64,000 bases of DNA from Flavobacterium nitrogenifigens (GCF_003254565.1 NZ_QJRI01000182.1:124001-188000), one strand, 5' to 3'. Numbered from the stretch's first letter, positions 53,607 through 62,089 are shown. Notes: generated from the sequence alone by a model not told the origin. Made by a program: numbers and translations.

Positions 53607-53843
53607 CTACTCGTAGAGTTCTCCTCGATGCGGTTTCAAAGCATCTCTTACCTGAATCATATTTTCATCAGTTACAACCATGAAAGCTATGGCGTACATT
53701 TCGTCTATGATTTTATATCCAGTAATATTTAAAGGTAGCTTTTCAATTGCAATATATTCTTTAAGGTGTATTTCGTGATGTTCTGCTGTTTTTGCAGAAG
53801 CAGGTCCGCGGAAATCCCAGATTAGTTTTATTTTTCTTGACAT
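53607..53843 (-). CDS. Small conserved protein of unknown function
   Basis: Acidic-to-neutral soluble protein (78 aa): KIKLIWDFRGPASAKTAEHH, HLKEYIAIEKLPLNITGYKI and AIAFMVVTDENMIQVRDALK. It has no signal peptide or membrane helix, and two His in a row. I do not recognise a named family, but its size and beta-alpha pattern fit a small ferredoxin-like domain. It converges with recQ across an inverted repeat; a REP-like pair lies upstream. Confidence 0.7.
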   Translation of the reverse strand: MSRKIKLIWDFRGPASAKTAEHHEIHLKEYIAIEKLPLNITGYKIIDEMYAIAFMVVTDENMIQVRDALKPHRGELYE

Positions 53844-53904
53844 TTTTTTTAAGGTGCAAAGGGTGTTAGGAACAAAGATACAAAGTCTTTCTTAAAGGTT
53901 GTAT

Positions 53905-53979
53905 GTAGAGACGCACTGCAGTGTGTCTACGCAACGTTTACCCGTAATATGTTAGACGCACTGCAGTGCGTCTCTACGA
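53905..53979. repeat. Pair of REP-like GACGCACTGCAGTGCGTC palindromes
   Basis: Two copies lie in inverted arrangement: 53905-53930 (GTAGAGACGCACTGCAGTGT onward) and 53951-53979. The second contains a perfect 20-base palindrome at 53954-53973. Copies of this kind are scattered in many bacterial genomes and are often linked to RAYT transposases; no such gene is in the window. Confidence 0.75.
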
Positions 53980-54064
53980 TATTCTTTGTATTGAAAATCT
54001 CCTTATATCTGTGTCAATCTGAATGCAAATTTTACAGCAGATATAAAATCTCATTTCAAAATAG

Positions 54065-54072
54065 TACTTTTG
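54065..54072 (+). promoter_or_regulatory. Candidate -7 box TACTTTTG
   Basis: Exact TAnnTTTG match, 47 bases upstream of the ATG of the FAD-dependent oxidoreductase, in the noncoding gap after the REP-like pair. No clear TTG at -33. Confidence 0.45.
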
Positions 54073-54119
54073 CATGTTCTTTTCATAGAAAGAAAAGCTA
54101 ATAGAATAAAAAAGACAAA

Positions 54120-55679
54120 ATGCCTAAAGAACTTTTACTTCAAGTTACACCCGAAATTGCCGCAAACGAATCATTGCTAAAAGACTATTTGTCTAAGCAG
54201 ATTAAGGTTTCTGTTCAAGAAATTCAGCACGTTTCAATTTTAAAACGCTCTATTGATGCACGTCAGAAAGCGATTAAAATCAATTTGAAAGTTCTTATTT
54301 ATTTAAAAGGCGAATCTTTTCAAGAAACTAAACTTGAACTTCCTATATATAAGGATGTGTCGAATGCACAAGAAGTTATAGTTGTTGGAGCTGGTCCAGC
54401 TGGACTTTTTGCGGCATTGCAATTAATTGAATTAGGTTTAAAACCAATTGTTTTAGAACGTGGGAAAGACGTTCGAGGCCGTCGTCGTGACTTAAAAGCG
54501 ATAAACCGTGAACATATCGTAAACGAGGATTCTAATTATTGTTTTGGAGAAGGAGGAGCAGGAACCTATTCTGATGGGAAATTATATACCCGTTCTAAAA
54601 AACGTGGTGATGTAACCCGTATATTAGAACTTTTAGTCGCTTTTGGTGCTTCTGAAGATATTTTGGTTGAAGCGCATCCACACATCGGAACAAACAAGCT
54701 TCCTAAAATTATTGAAGACATCAGAAATAAAATCAGGGAATTTGGCGGTCAGGTTTTATTTGAAACTCGTGTAGCTGATATCTTGGTAAAGAATAATGAA
54801 GTTGAAGGTATCGTAACTCAAAACGGAGATAAAATTCACGCCAATAAATTAATCTTAGCAACGGGACATTCGGCTCGTGATATTTTTGAATTATTAGATA
54901 AAAAGAAAATTTTAATAGAAGCAAAACCTTTTGCTTTGGGAGTTCGTGCAGAGCATTCTCAGGAATTAATCGACAGCATTCAATACAGCTGTGATTTCCG
55001 TGGAGAACATTTGCCTCCAGCACCATATTCTATCGTAAAACAAGTTAATGGCCGCGGAATGTACTCGTTCTGTATGTGTCCAGGAGGTGTAATTGCGCCA
55101 TGCGCAACTAGTCCGGGTGAAGTAGTTACAAATGGTTGGTCACCATCTAAACGTGATCAGTCAACAGCAAATTCTGGAATTGTAGTCGAATTAAAATTGG
55201 AAGATTTTAAGCCTTTTGCAAAATTTGGGGCCTTGGCTGGAATGGAATTTCAAAAAAGCATCGAACAAAAAGCTTGGCATTTGGCTGGTGAAACTCAAAA
55301 AGTTCCTGCTCAAAGAATGATAGATTTTACTAAAAGCAAAGTTTCGGCAGATATTCCGAAAACTTCTTATGTTCCAGGAACCACTTCGGTAGAATTGGGA
55401 CAGGTTTTCCCAGGATTCCTAACTCAGATTATGCGTCAGGGATTTCAGGATTTTGGAAAATCAATGCGTGGTTATTTAACTAACGAAGCAATTTTGCATG
55501 CGCCTGAAAGTAGAACATCATCTCCAGTGAGAATTCCGAGAGATCCTATGACTTTAGAGCATTTGCAAATCAAAGGTTTATATCCTTGCGGAGAAGGTGC
55601 AGGTTATGCGGGCGGAATTATTTCTGCTGCTATTGATGGAGAAAAATGTGCTTTAATGATTGCGGAAGCATTGAAATAA
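54120..55679 (+). CDS. NAD(P)/FAD-dependent oxidoreductase (FAD-dependent dehydrogenase-like)
   Basis: Soluble flavoprotein (519 aa). After about 85 N-terminal residues with an alpha-beta pattern, VIVVGAGPAGLFAALQLIEL is the dinucleotide-binding fold and IVLERGKDVRGRRRDLKAI continues it. CFGEGGAGTYSDGKLYTRSK is a strongly conserved block of this family; HSARDIFELLDKKKI and, at the end, YPCGEGAGYAGGIISAAIDG close the FAD site. The substrate is unknown. The family is widespread in bacteria, with no link to the neighbours. Confidence 0.85.
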   Translation: MPKELLLQVTPEIAANESLLKDYLSKQIKVSVQEIQHVSILKRSIDARQKAIKINLKVLIYLKGESFQETKLELPIYKDVSNAQEVIVVGAGPAGLFAALQLIELGLKPIVLERGKDVRGRRRDLKAINREHIVNEDSNYCFGEGGAGTYSDGKLYTRSKKRGDVTRILELLVAFGASEDILVEAHPHIGTNKLPKIIEDIRNKIREFGGQVLFETRVADILVKNNEVEGIVTQNGDKIHANKLILATGHSARDIFELLDKKKILIEAKPFALGVRAEHSQELIDSIQYSCDFRGEHLPPAPYSIVKQVNGRGMYSFCMCPGGVIAPCATSPGEVVTNGWSPSKRDQSTANSGIVVELKLEDFKPFAKFGALAGMEFQKSIEQKAWHLAGETQKVPAQRMIDFTKSKVSADIPKTSYVPGTTSVELGQVFPGFLTQIMRQGFQDFGKSMRGYLTNEAILHAPESRTSSPVRIPRDPMTLEHLQIKGLYPCGEGAGYAGGIISAAIDGEKCALMIAEALK

Positions 55680-55754
55680 TTGGCCTCAGGTTTTTTGGTG
55701 TAGTAAAAAGATTGTTATCTTAGTGGTTTGATTGTAATAGAATTTGCCCCAAAG

Positions 55755-56456
55755 ATGACAATACAAGAAATAGAGAAAAAATACGGATTCAATTTCCCGC
55801 TTTTATACAAACAGCTAGACGCCGACGGTATGTTGGACGTTGGAGAATATGGTCCAAATTGGTATACAGAGGTTTATCCAACCTTAAAAGATAATCCACC
55901 TTTGCTTTTGCACTCTTATGATTTTGAATCACTGAATTTGAAATCGGTTGCAGAAGAAATAGAAGAGCTCGGAGATCCAGAGGATTATCGAAATATCAAC
56001 CCAGAATTTAAATTTATTCCGTTTGCCAAAAGTGGCGGTGGCGATCATTATTGTTTCTTTTTAAACGAAGAAAACAATGGCGATGTGCCAATTGTTTTTG
56101 TATGGCACGATTCCAACGAAGTCAATTATCTGGCAAAAAACCTTCAGGATTTTATCTTCAAAGTTTTGTTGATTGATATGTCAAAACAAGATGTCTACAA
56201 TGAACTGACGGATGAAGAATTTAGAGATGATATAGAATCAGTTTTTAAATCACATAAAAAATATCTGACTGAGCAGCAAAATACAATTCTGTCAGCCATT
56301 TTAGAACGTGATATAATTGATTATGAAATACATGTTTCGCCAAAAATTGTGGAATCGGCGAGAGGATTACTGACGGATTTTGAATTAGAATCTATTGTCA
56401 ATGAAGTAATTCCTTTTGATAAAATGAATCAGAGTTTTAAATATTCAAACGATTAA
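55755..56456 (+). CDS. SMI1/KNR4 (SUKH) family protein
   Basis: Acidic soluble protein (233 aa from the ATG; a TTG at 55728 also opens the frame). The start MTIQEIEKKYGFNFPLLYKQ and the following GEYGPNWY-type segment, then FIPFAKSGGGDHYCFFL and VPIVFVWHDSNEV, correspond to the SUKH-1 fold, common among immunity proteins of polymorphic toxin systems and among general regulators. No toxin gene is adjacent. A TTG-N19-TATCTTAG sequence upstream (55695-55724) could be a weak promoter. It is followed by another acidic protein 21 bases on. Confidence 0.75.
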   Translation: MTIQEIEKKYGFNFPLLYKQLDADGMLDVGEYGPNWYTEVYPTLKDNPPLLLHSYDFESLNLKSVAEEIEELGDPEDYRNINPEFKFIPFAKSGGGDHYCFFLNEENNGDVPIVFVWHDSNEVNYLAKNLQDFIFKVLLIDMSKQDVYNELTDEEFRDDIESVFKSHKKYLTEQQNTILSAILERDIIDYEIHVSPKIVESARGLLTDFELESIVNEVIPFDKMNQSFKYSND

Positions 56457-56477
56457 TCTTTTAATGTAAAATATTTT

Positions 56478-57563
56478 ATGGGCTTTTTCTCCAATTTATT
56501 TAATAGAAACAACGATCCGAAATCAATCATTTCTTTTGATGTTATTGATTCAATTTATAGTCATTTGCATCATGAATCGAATAGTATAGAATTTAAAGTA
56601 AAAGGAATTCATGACACGGTTACTGTAAATTTGTATTCTGTTCCTTCATCGCTAGATCACGAAGAAGGAAGGGCAGAAGTTAAAAAAGCCGGATTCAATA
56701 ATGCGTATGAAGTTCTGAACGAACTTTATAAAAAACTGAATATTGGTGGCCTGTCAGAAGAAGCAATGCAGGACGATTTACAGTATGATTTTATTCATAT
56801 TCAGTTTTATTCGCGACCAAGTCAGGAAATGAAAAAGCACTTTACAAGTGTGATTAATAATTTCATGATTTTCTTTTGCTGCACCAATAGTTTAGAAATA
56901 AACGATTTTAGAATGTTGTATTCTAGCAATCATTTTTCTGATTATGTAAAAGGTTTGCTAGATTCAGAATATCTTGATTTTAAGAATCCTCAAGATGAGA
57001 CTCAGGAAATAGGAGTTAAAGATTTCAAAAAAGTTTTACAAGCTATATGCCAATATTTTAATGTTGAAATTCCTGCGGATATTGAGCTTCCGTCTTCAGA
57101 AAATCTGCTGCTAGATGACAAAGCAGCTGTGGGGGATTTTGAAGAATTTGTCAAATTGGTTTCGAGAAATAATATCGAGGAAGATGATGTAAAAAAATAT
57201 TCAGAGAAGCTTTTTGAAAGTTTCAATGCCGAAACTAAAACGTATTATGAAACGACAGAAGATCATTTTAGTTTTTTTGACGAAATAAATACTTGGCATA
57301 GCGATTGGAAATTTGATCCAGAAGACGCAGAATATTTTATTTCTGAGATGCTTGGCGAAGATTTCAAATTTGATTATCCAGAAGAAACCTATAGTCATGA
57401 TCTGTTTCCGTATATTCAATCGGAATTGGAAAAATCAAATCTCGAGCTATTGACTTATGAAACCTATGGAGACAGTTATTTGTTTTTTGTGGTAAACAAA
57501 GATGAAGTAGAAAGAATTTTAGAACTATCTGACCGAACTAAAATTGAAGTTACTCAGCTATAA
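56478..57563 (+). CDS. Acidic protein of unknown function next to a SUKH gene
   Basis: Soluble, strongly acidic protein (361 aa) without signal peptide or helices. Its start GFFSNLFNRNNDPKSIISFD suggests a short amphipathic leader. The last 150 residues (DFEEFVKLVSRNNIEEDDV, then HSDWKFDPEDAEYFISEMLG) look like a separate small domain, reminiscent of proteins that occur near SUKH genes, possibly DUF6630-like. It may be a second immunity-type protein or a co-regulated housekeeping protein. No catalytic motif was found. It ends at a palindrome before a convergent gene. Confidence 0.6.
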   Translation: MGFFSNLFNRNNDPKSIISFDVIDSIYSHLHHESNSIEFKVKGIHDTVTVNLYSVPSSLDHEEGRAEVKKAGFNNAYEVLNELYKKLNIGGLSEEAMQDDLQYDFIHIQFYSRPSQEMKKHFTSVINNFMIFFCCTNSLEINDFRMLYSSNHFSDYVKGLLDSEYLDFKNPQDETQEIGVKDFKKVLQAICQYFNVEIPADIELPSSENLLLDDKAAVGDFEEFVKLVSRNNIEEDDVKKYSEKLFESFNAETKTYYETTEDHFSFFDEINTWHSDWKFDPEDAEYFISEMLGEDFKFDYPEETYSHDLFPYIQSELEKSNLELLTYETYGDSYLFFVVNKDEVERILELSDRTKIEVTQL

Positions 57564-57569
57564 TTGATA

Positions 57570-57640
57570 GCCACGAATTCACGAATTTATTTAAAAACTT
57601 TGCGCATAGATTTTAAAAATAAAATTTGTGAATTCGTGGC
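57570..57640. terminator. GCCACGAATTCACGAA-type inverted repeat between convergent genes
   Basis: Arms 57570-57588 (GCCACGAATTCACGAATTT) and 57622-57640 are reverse complements with one mismatch. Elements of this sequence are common between Flavobacterium genes. It sits exactly between two convergent stop codons and probably ends transcription from both. Confidence 0.7.
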
Positions 57641-57648
57641 GAAAAAAA

Positions 57649-58608
57649 TTAAGGAATCAAAATAATTTTCCCTGTACTTTTTCTGCTTTCTAAGAAATCG
57701 TGTGCCAGTTTTCCTTCAGATAATTTGAAAGATGTCGGTTCTGACAATTTAATTTTCCCTTCTGTAATCCAGTTGAATAGTTGAGTTGCTCTTTTAATTC
57801 GTTCTTCTTTAGAATTTAAATAACTCCACAAATCGCCTCCCGTTAAAGTTTTAGAACCGTCCATTAGCATTCTCGGGTCTACAGGTGCTGGATCTCCGCC
57901 TGCCATGCCGAAGAAAACAACTTGTCCACATTCTTTAGTGACTTCAAAACTTTCCATTAAAGTGCTTCCGATACTGTCGTAAACAACATCGACACCGTTT
58001 GGAACCACTTTAAAAACTTGCGATTTCCAGTCTTCATTATAAAGAAAAACATGGTCTGCACCTTGTTCAAATCCGATTTTTGCTTTTTCTGCAGATGAGG
58101 TTAAACCAATAACGTTTGCTCCAAGAAGTTTACTGATTTGGGTTAGAATCTGACCAACTCCACCAGCGACCGCGTGTATTAAAACCGTTTCTCCTTTTGC
58201 CGTTTTGTGACTGTCTGTTGCAAGATAGTGAGCTGTTAAACCTTGAAGCAAAACAGAAGCCGCAGTTTCAAAAGAAATATTTTGAGATAACGGAATAATG
58301 TGATTTACATTTACGGCAACCAATTCTGCATTGGCAAATGGTGCATCGGCAAAAGCCACACGATCTCCAACTTTATATTCCGAATGATTGTTGGCATCAA
58401 CCACAATTCCTGCTCCTTCATAACCAGCAATAAAAGGTGGATTTCCTTTTAAATGATAATTCCCTTTTCGACGATAAACATCAGCAAAATTTAATCCGAT
58501 GGCTTTCATCTCGACTAAAATTTCGTCATTTTTTAGTTGAGGATTAGGGATTTCTATATATTCTAAAACATCTGATTTTCCAAAAGAAGAAAAGGTAAGT
58601 GCTTTCAT
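57649..58608 (-). CDS. Quinone oxidoreductase (zinc-free MDR family)
   Basis: Cytoplasmic NADPH-dependent reductase (319 aa, normal length) of the medium-chain dehydrogenase superfamily. LNFADVYRRKGNYHLKG, PFIAGYEGAGIVVD, HAVAGGVGQILTQISKLLGA (dinucleotide-binding) and VVFFGMAGGDPAPVDPRM are typical of QOR; the Cys ligands of zinc alcohol dehydrogenases are absent. A TATCTTTA sequence on the minus strand at 58658-58665, with TTG 23 bases further up, is a possible promoter. It does not appear related to the neighbours. Confidence 0.9.
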   Translation of the reverse strand: MKALTFSSFGKSDVLEYIEIPNPQLKNDEILVEMKAIGLNFADVYRRKGNYHLKGNPPFIAGYEGAGIVVDANNHSEYKVGDRVAFADAPFANAELVAVNVNHIIPLSQNISFETAASVLLQGLTAHYLATDSHKTAKGETVLIHAVAGGVGQILTQISKLLGANVIGLTSSAEKAKIGFEQGADHVFLYNEDWKSQVFKVVPNGVDVVYDSIGSTLMESFEVTKECGQVVFFGMAGGDPAPVDPRMLMDGSKTLTGGDLWSYLNSKEERIKRATQLFNWITEGKIKLSEPTSFKLSEGKLAHDFLESRKSTGKIILIP

Positions 58609-58681
58609 TTTTAGTTTTTTGAGTATACAAAGAACGGAAAATATATTGGCTCCATTTTAAAGATAATCTTAAAAATAAAAA

Positions 58682-58713
58682 AAAGTAACAACTTGAAATC
58701 AGGTTGTTACTTT
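58682..58713 (-). terminator. Terminator of the cupin gene
   Basis: AAAGTAACAAC (58682-58692) and GTTGTTACTTT (58703-58713) form an 11-bp stem with a 10-base loop. On the minus strand it is followed by a run of T residues, so it is a Rho-independent terminator downstream of the cupin gene. Confidence 0.75.
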
Positions 58714-58749
58714 GGGTTAAATTAAACAGGCTGAGATACCTGTAGTGGT

Positions 58750-59133
58750 TTATTTTTTAGCTTTAGGTTTTATTTCTGTTACAATCAAACTCACAGTTGT
58801 ATCTCCTAAATTTTTTGCCATATGTGTAACAGCAGGTATGTACATGGCATCTCCGGCTTTAATATCTATAATAACAGGTGCTTTGCCTTTATCGGTTATT
58901 TCAATTTTTCCATCAGCTAATGCATAGATGGTGTGGTCAGGATGATGATGCCATGGAATGGTTTCTCCAGGAGTAATCTCAACTTGCATTATTCTTACTC
59001 TTTCATTCTCAAGAAGTACTTTTTTATACGCGTTAGGCGCTGCTTTTAAAGGGTCTTGCGCATAGACATTCATACTTAATATCAAAAGTAATAGTATGAA
59101 TAGAGACATTAAATTCTTTGTAATTGTTTTCAT
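58750..59133 (-). CDS. Secreted small cupin-domain protein
   Basis: This protein (127 aa) has a signal peptide (MKTITKNLMSLFILLLLILSMNVYAQ) and a single cupin domain: ETIPWHHHPDHTIYALADGK gives the metal-binding His cluster and the Glu/Asp, and AVTHMAKNLGDTT gives the second-motif His. It is probably periplasmic. Function in the cupin superfamily cannot be predicted. A perfect 14-base inverted repeat is present upstream (59192-59236). Confidence 0.8.
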   Translation of the reverse strand: MKTITKNLMSLFILLLLILSMNVYAQDPLKAAPNAYKKVLLENERVRIMQVEITPGETIPWHHHPDHTIYALADGKIEITDKGKAPVIIDIKAGDAMYIPAVTHMAKNLGDTTVSLIVTEIKPKAKK

Positions 59134-59191
59134 TTCATTTCTTTTTTATTGGTTAAATTTTTCCAGAATTGTTTAATTGCGTGTTCTTTTT

Positions 59192-59236
59192 GAGAACTTT
59201 GTCTTGGTTGTGTTTTATGAAAAAGACAAAGTTCTC
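59192..59236 (-). promoter_or_regulatory. Perfect 14-base inverted repeat upstream of the cupin gene
   Basis: GAGAACTTTGTCTT (59192-59205) and AAGACAAAGTTCTC (59223-59236) are perfect reverse complements with 17 bases between. The element lies 58 bases before the cupin ATG on the minus strand, so it could be a leader hairpin or an operator for a dimeric regulator. The rest of the 545-base gap (59237-59600) shows no gene or recognised site. Confidence 0.5.
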
Positions 59237-59600
59237 TTGCAGTGCATTTTTTTAAAATTAATGCGAAGAGGCAGATTTTTCCTGATTCGAAAAATTACGG
59301 TTAGGATATTTAGCTAGAAAAATTGGATTTCATTTTGCAGATATGAGATCCTTGGGTTTAGATACTGAAGATTCCCATGTTGCCTGTTTGAATCCGTCGT
59401 TTTTTTTCGGCTTATCTTCACAGGTTTGGGAAATTGAAGTGCGATGAATAGTGTCCGTTTTTGGGACTACTAATTTACGAAAAAAAGAGATGTGGAATGT
59501 TCTAAAATTGAATTGTTAGTCTTGTTATTGGTTGTAATTTATTTATTTTTAGTTATTTGTATTTGTTTTAACCCGAATATTCATGGAATTATATTATGAA

Positions 59601-59639
59601 AAAACCATTAGTAAATACTTTTTATTTACTAATGGTTTT
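59601..59639 (-). terminator. Terminator of the Xaa-Pro aminopeptidase gene
   Basis: AAAACCATTAGTAAATA (59601-59617) and its reverse complement (59623-59639) form a perfect 17-bp stem with a 5-base loop. Read on the minus strand it follows the peptidase stop by 40 bases and is followed by a T-rich run, so it is a strong Rho-independent terminator. Confidence 0.8.
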
Positions 59640-59678
59640 CTAATTATTTTTAGGTCGCCTTTAAAAACTTTTCAGGGT

Positions 59679-61091
59679 TTATATTTTAGGCAATTTCATA
59701 TCATTAAAAGTGCTTTTCTGTTTAGCTAAAGCTTCGATATCTTGCCATTTTCTTGGAGAATCTGCAGACAGATTTTCGTACGAATCTTTTAGCATTAAAA
59801 TATCATCTTCGATACGAACACCAATATTCCACCATTTCTTATCGCATTTGCTGTTTGCTGGAATATAAATTCCAGGTTCAACAGTAAGAATCATGTTTTC
59901 TTTTATAAGAGTCTGTGGTCCATTGTAAGTTCCTTTGTCGTGAACATCTAAACCAAGAAAGTGTGAGCATGAGTGTGGATAATATAATTTTACATCTTTC
60001 GGATCTGTAATAATTCCTAATTTAATTAAACCTTTTGCTATTACATCTTTTGCAGTTTCGTTTAATGCAACAAGAGGAGTTCCTTCTTTGCAGATTTTAA
60101 AAACAGCTTCTTGAGCATCATAAACAATTTGATAAATCGCTTTCTGTTCTTCGGTAAATTTTCCGTTTGCTGGAATTGTTCTGGTAACGTCTGCAGAATA
60201 GCCGTGATATTCAGAACCAACATCCATTAATAATAATTGATTGTCGATTTTTGTGGCATTGTTTTCCCAATAGTGCAAGATGCATCCGTTTGCTCCAGCT
60301 CCAACAATTGGCCCATAGCCTTCGCCTTCGGCTCCATAGTGTTTATGAATATAAGCGTGAATTCCATCGGCTTCGTTTTCGCTCATATCTGGACCTACAG
60401 CTTTCATGACTTCGTTGTGTGCAATACAGGATAATTTTACAGTTTTGCGCATCAGGACAAGTTCTTCAGGAGTTTTTATTTCACGAAGAGAACTGGTGAT
60501 TTTATTGAATAAGTCTGTTGAAGTCTCATTTTCTTGAGTAATTCCAGCTTTAGCTTTAAATGATTTTAATAATGCATATAAATTGTCAGGATTATTGTTT
60601 TCTGCTACATCTGTTGGGAATTTATCATAAATTACTTTGTCAAATTTTGCAAAATCAATAGCAAACGCATTAAAATCTTTTCCGTTATAAACAGTTGTAA
60701 AGCCTAGTTTCGATTTTGCGCCTTCAACTCCCAAACGTCTGCCTGTCCACATTTCGTGCGCTGCATTTCTTTCTCTAACAAAAAGGACTTCATTGTATTT
60801 TTCTAATCCTTGTTCTTCTTTAAAAATTAACAATATTGCATTAGGTTCTTTATATCCTGATAAATAATACATGTCAGGATTTGCATGATAATTATAGTCG
60901 ATATCTCTAGAAAAAACTCTTTCTGGATAAGAAAAAACAATGGCAACAGAATTAGCAGGCATTAAAGCTCTAAAAGCTTCGCGGCGTCCTTGGTGAAATT
61001 CTTTTGTGAGATAATCTGTCGGAAGGTTTTCTTGCGAATGAGTAAATGATGTTATCATAGCACATACAAACAAGAATAGAAATTGTTTCAT
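59679..61091 (-). CDS. Secreted Xaa-Pro aminopeptidase (M24B, PepP-type)
   Basis: Metallopeptidase (470 aa) that releases N-terminal residues before proline. A signal peptide (MKQFLFLFVCAMITSFTHSQ) makes it periplasmic, unlike cytoplasmic PepP. The N-terminal aminopeptidase-P domain has FSRDIDYNYHANPDMYYLSG and LFVRERNAAHEMWTGRRLG. The catalytic domain shows LLMDVGSEYHGYSADVTRTI (two Asp ligands), HSCSHFLGLDVHD (His), LTVEPGIYIP and GVRIEDDILM (Glu ligands). A terminator lies just beyond its stop. Length is normal for the family. Confidence 0.92.
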   Translation of the reverse strand: MKQFLFLFVCAMITSFTHSQENLPTDYLTKEFHQGRREAFRALMPANSVAIVFSYPERVFSRDIDYNYHANPDMYYLSGYKEPNAILLIFKEEQGLEKYNEVLFVRERNAAHEMWTGRRLGVEGAKSKLGFTTVYNGKDFNAFAIDFAKFDKVIYDKFPTDVAENNNPDNLYALLKSFKAKAGITQENETSTDLFNKITSSLREIKTPEELVLMRKTVKLSCIAHNEVMKAVGPDMSENEADGIHAYIHKHYGAEGEGYGPIVGAGANGCILHYWENNATKIDNQLLLMDVGSEYHGYSADVTRTIPANGKFTEEQKAIYQIVYDAQEAVFKICKEGTPLVALNETAKDVIAKGLIKLGIITDPKDVKLYYPHSCSHFLGLDVHDKGTYNGPQTLIKENMILTVEPGIYIPANSKCDKKWWNIGVRIEDDILMLKDSYENLSADSPRKWQDIEALAKQKSTFNDMKLPKI

Positions 61092-61177
61092 TTTTTTTGG
61101 CTTTTTATTGATGTTTTTTGGTTTTTTGATCGATGCAAATTACAAAAAAATAGTGGTGCTTGTTTTATTTTAAACAT

Positions 61178-61204
61178 TTGACCCATAAAACTTTAAATAA
61201 TTTG
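61178..61204 (+). promoter_or_regulatory. Possible promoter TTG-N17-TAATTTG before the META gene
   Basis: TTG at 61178-61180 and TAATTTG at 61198-61204 lie at a plausible distance, but the second box lacks one base of the TAnnTTTG consensus and the site is about 150 bases before the ATG. It is reported only as a weak candidate. Confidence 0.3.
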
Positions 61205-61351
61205 TAGTAACTTAGAGACAAAAAATTACGGTTTAGACTAAAAATAAAACTTCGATAAACCTGTAGCTGGGCATGAATATTGAGAAAAGAATTTTTGTAA
61301 AATTATTTTAGACTTCAAAAAACAAATTATAAATCTTTAAAACCCACTTTT

Positions 61352-61789
61352 ATGAAAAAATACACATTTGCAGTCCTTTCAGTTTTAACTTTATTATTTG
61401 CTTCATGTACGGCATCAAAATCTGCGTCTAATGCAGGCGATTTATTTGGTACAACTTGGGAGTTGGAATACATCTCAGGACCTAGAATTGCTTTTGAAGG
61501 ATTATATCCGAATAAAAAACCACAACTTACTTTTGATCAAAAAGAAACAAAAGTATATGGGAATAACGGATGTAATGGTTACAGTGCATCTTATACCTTA
61601 AAAGGAAAGTCTTTGACTTTTGGACAAGAGGGGCCAACTACCATGATGTTTTGTGAAGGTGGTGGTGAACAAGTATTTCTAAAACAAATTAGACAAATTA
61701 CAAGTTATTCTATTGATAAAGACGGGAAACTAAATTTAATTCAGGGCGATATCCCGGTAATGAGATTTAAAAAAGTGGCTAAACAATAG
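61352..61789 (+). CDS. META-domain lipoprotein (HslJ-like)
   Basis: Short exported protein (145 aa): the signal region MKKYTFAVLSVLTLLFASCT has a lipobox ending in FASC, so Cys19 would carry the lipid. The domain has GTTWELEYISGPRIAFEG, PQLTFDQKETKVYGNNGCNG and MFCEGGGEQVFLKQI, the META/HslJ pattern. The domain is associated with stress resistance in a few bacteria, but its action is not known. It is followed by a terminator. Confidence 0.87.
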   Translation: MKKYTFAVLSVLTLLFASCTASKSASNAGDLFGTTWELEYISGPRIAFEGLYPNKKPQLTFDQKETKVYGNNGCNGYSASYTLKGKSLTFGQEGPTTMMFCEGGGEQVFLKQIRQITSYSIDKDGKLNLIQGDIPVMRFKKVAKQ

Positions 61790-61815
61790 TTTTAACAATC
61801 AGAATAAGGAAAATA

Positions 61816-61841
61816 GGCTGTCTCTAAAGGGCAGCTTTTTT
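61816..61841 (+). terminator. Terminator of the META lipoprotein gene
   Basis: GGCTGTC and GGGCAGC form a short stem (one G-U pair) with a small loop, followed by six T residues. It lies about 27 bases after the stop codon on +. Confidence 0.65.
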
Positions 61842-61880
61842 ATTGGACAAAATATTTTAAAGTTTATTTGATCTGTTAAA

Positions 61881-62059
61881 ACCCCAGCAGGGTAAAATAT
61901 TTATAGAATTGTAATAAGACAAATAAATAAAAGCTTCGGAGGAGCGACATATTTTTTGCAACGTAAATATATATATATATATATATATATATCGCTCCTT
62001 TGGGGCTTTATGTTGTAAAAAACGTTTTTTTTCTATAAATATTTCGCTCCTCTGGAGCC
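61881..62059. repeat. Composite repeat: GGAGCGA-type palindromes with an (AT)13 run
   Basis: ATATTTATAG at 61897-61906 faces CTATAAATATTTCGCTCC at 62033-62050; TTCGGAGGAGCGA at 61935-61947 faces TCGCTCCTTTGG at 61992-62003 and CGCTCCTCTGGAGC at 62045-62058. Between lies a 26-base AT dinucleotide run (61967-61992). The 300-base gap between the META gene and msrA holds only this element, which looks like a mobile-type intergenic repeat of Bacteroidetes. Confidence 0.6.
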
Positions 62060-62089
62060 TCCCAAAAGGATAGAAGCGGTTAATGCTCT

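Noticed and set aside
53905..53979. Insertion sequence ends
   Set aside because: The palindromes are only about 50 bases apart with no transposase between them; a REP-like pair explains them better.
54733..55026. Minus-strand open frame of 97 codons
   Set aside because: Antisense to the FAD oxidoreductase, whose conserved motifs run through the same bases.
59290..59500. Remnant of a regulator gene in the 545-base gap
   Set aside because: No frame gave recognisable motifs; short open stretches only.
61967..61992. (AT)13 run as a phase-variation tract
   Set aside because: It lies between two gene ends, neither in a coding frame nor in a promoter, so no switching role can be supported.
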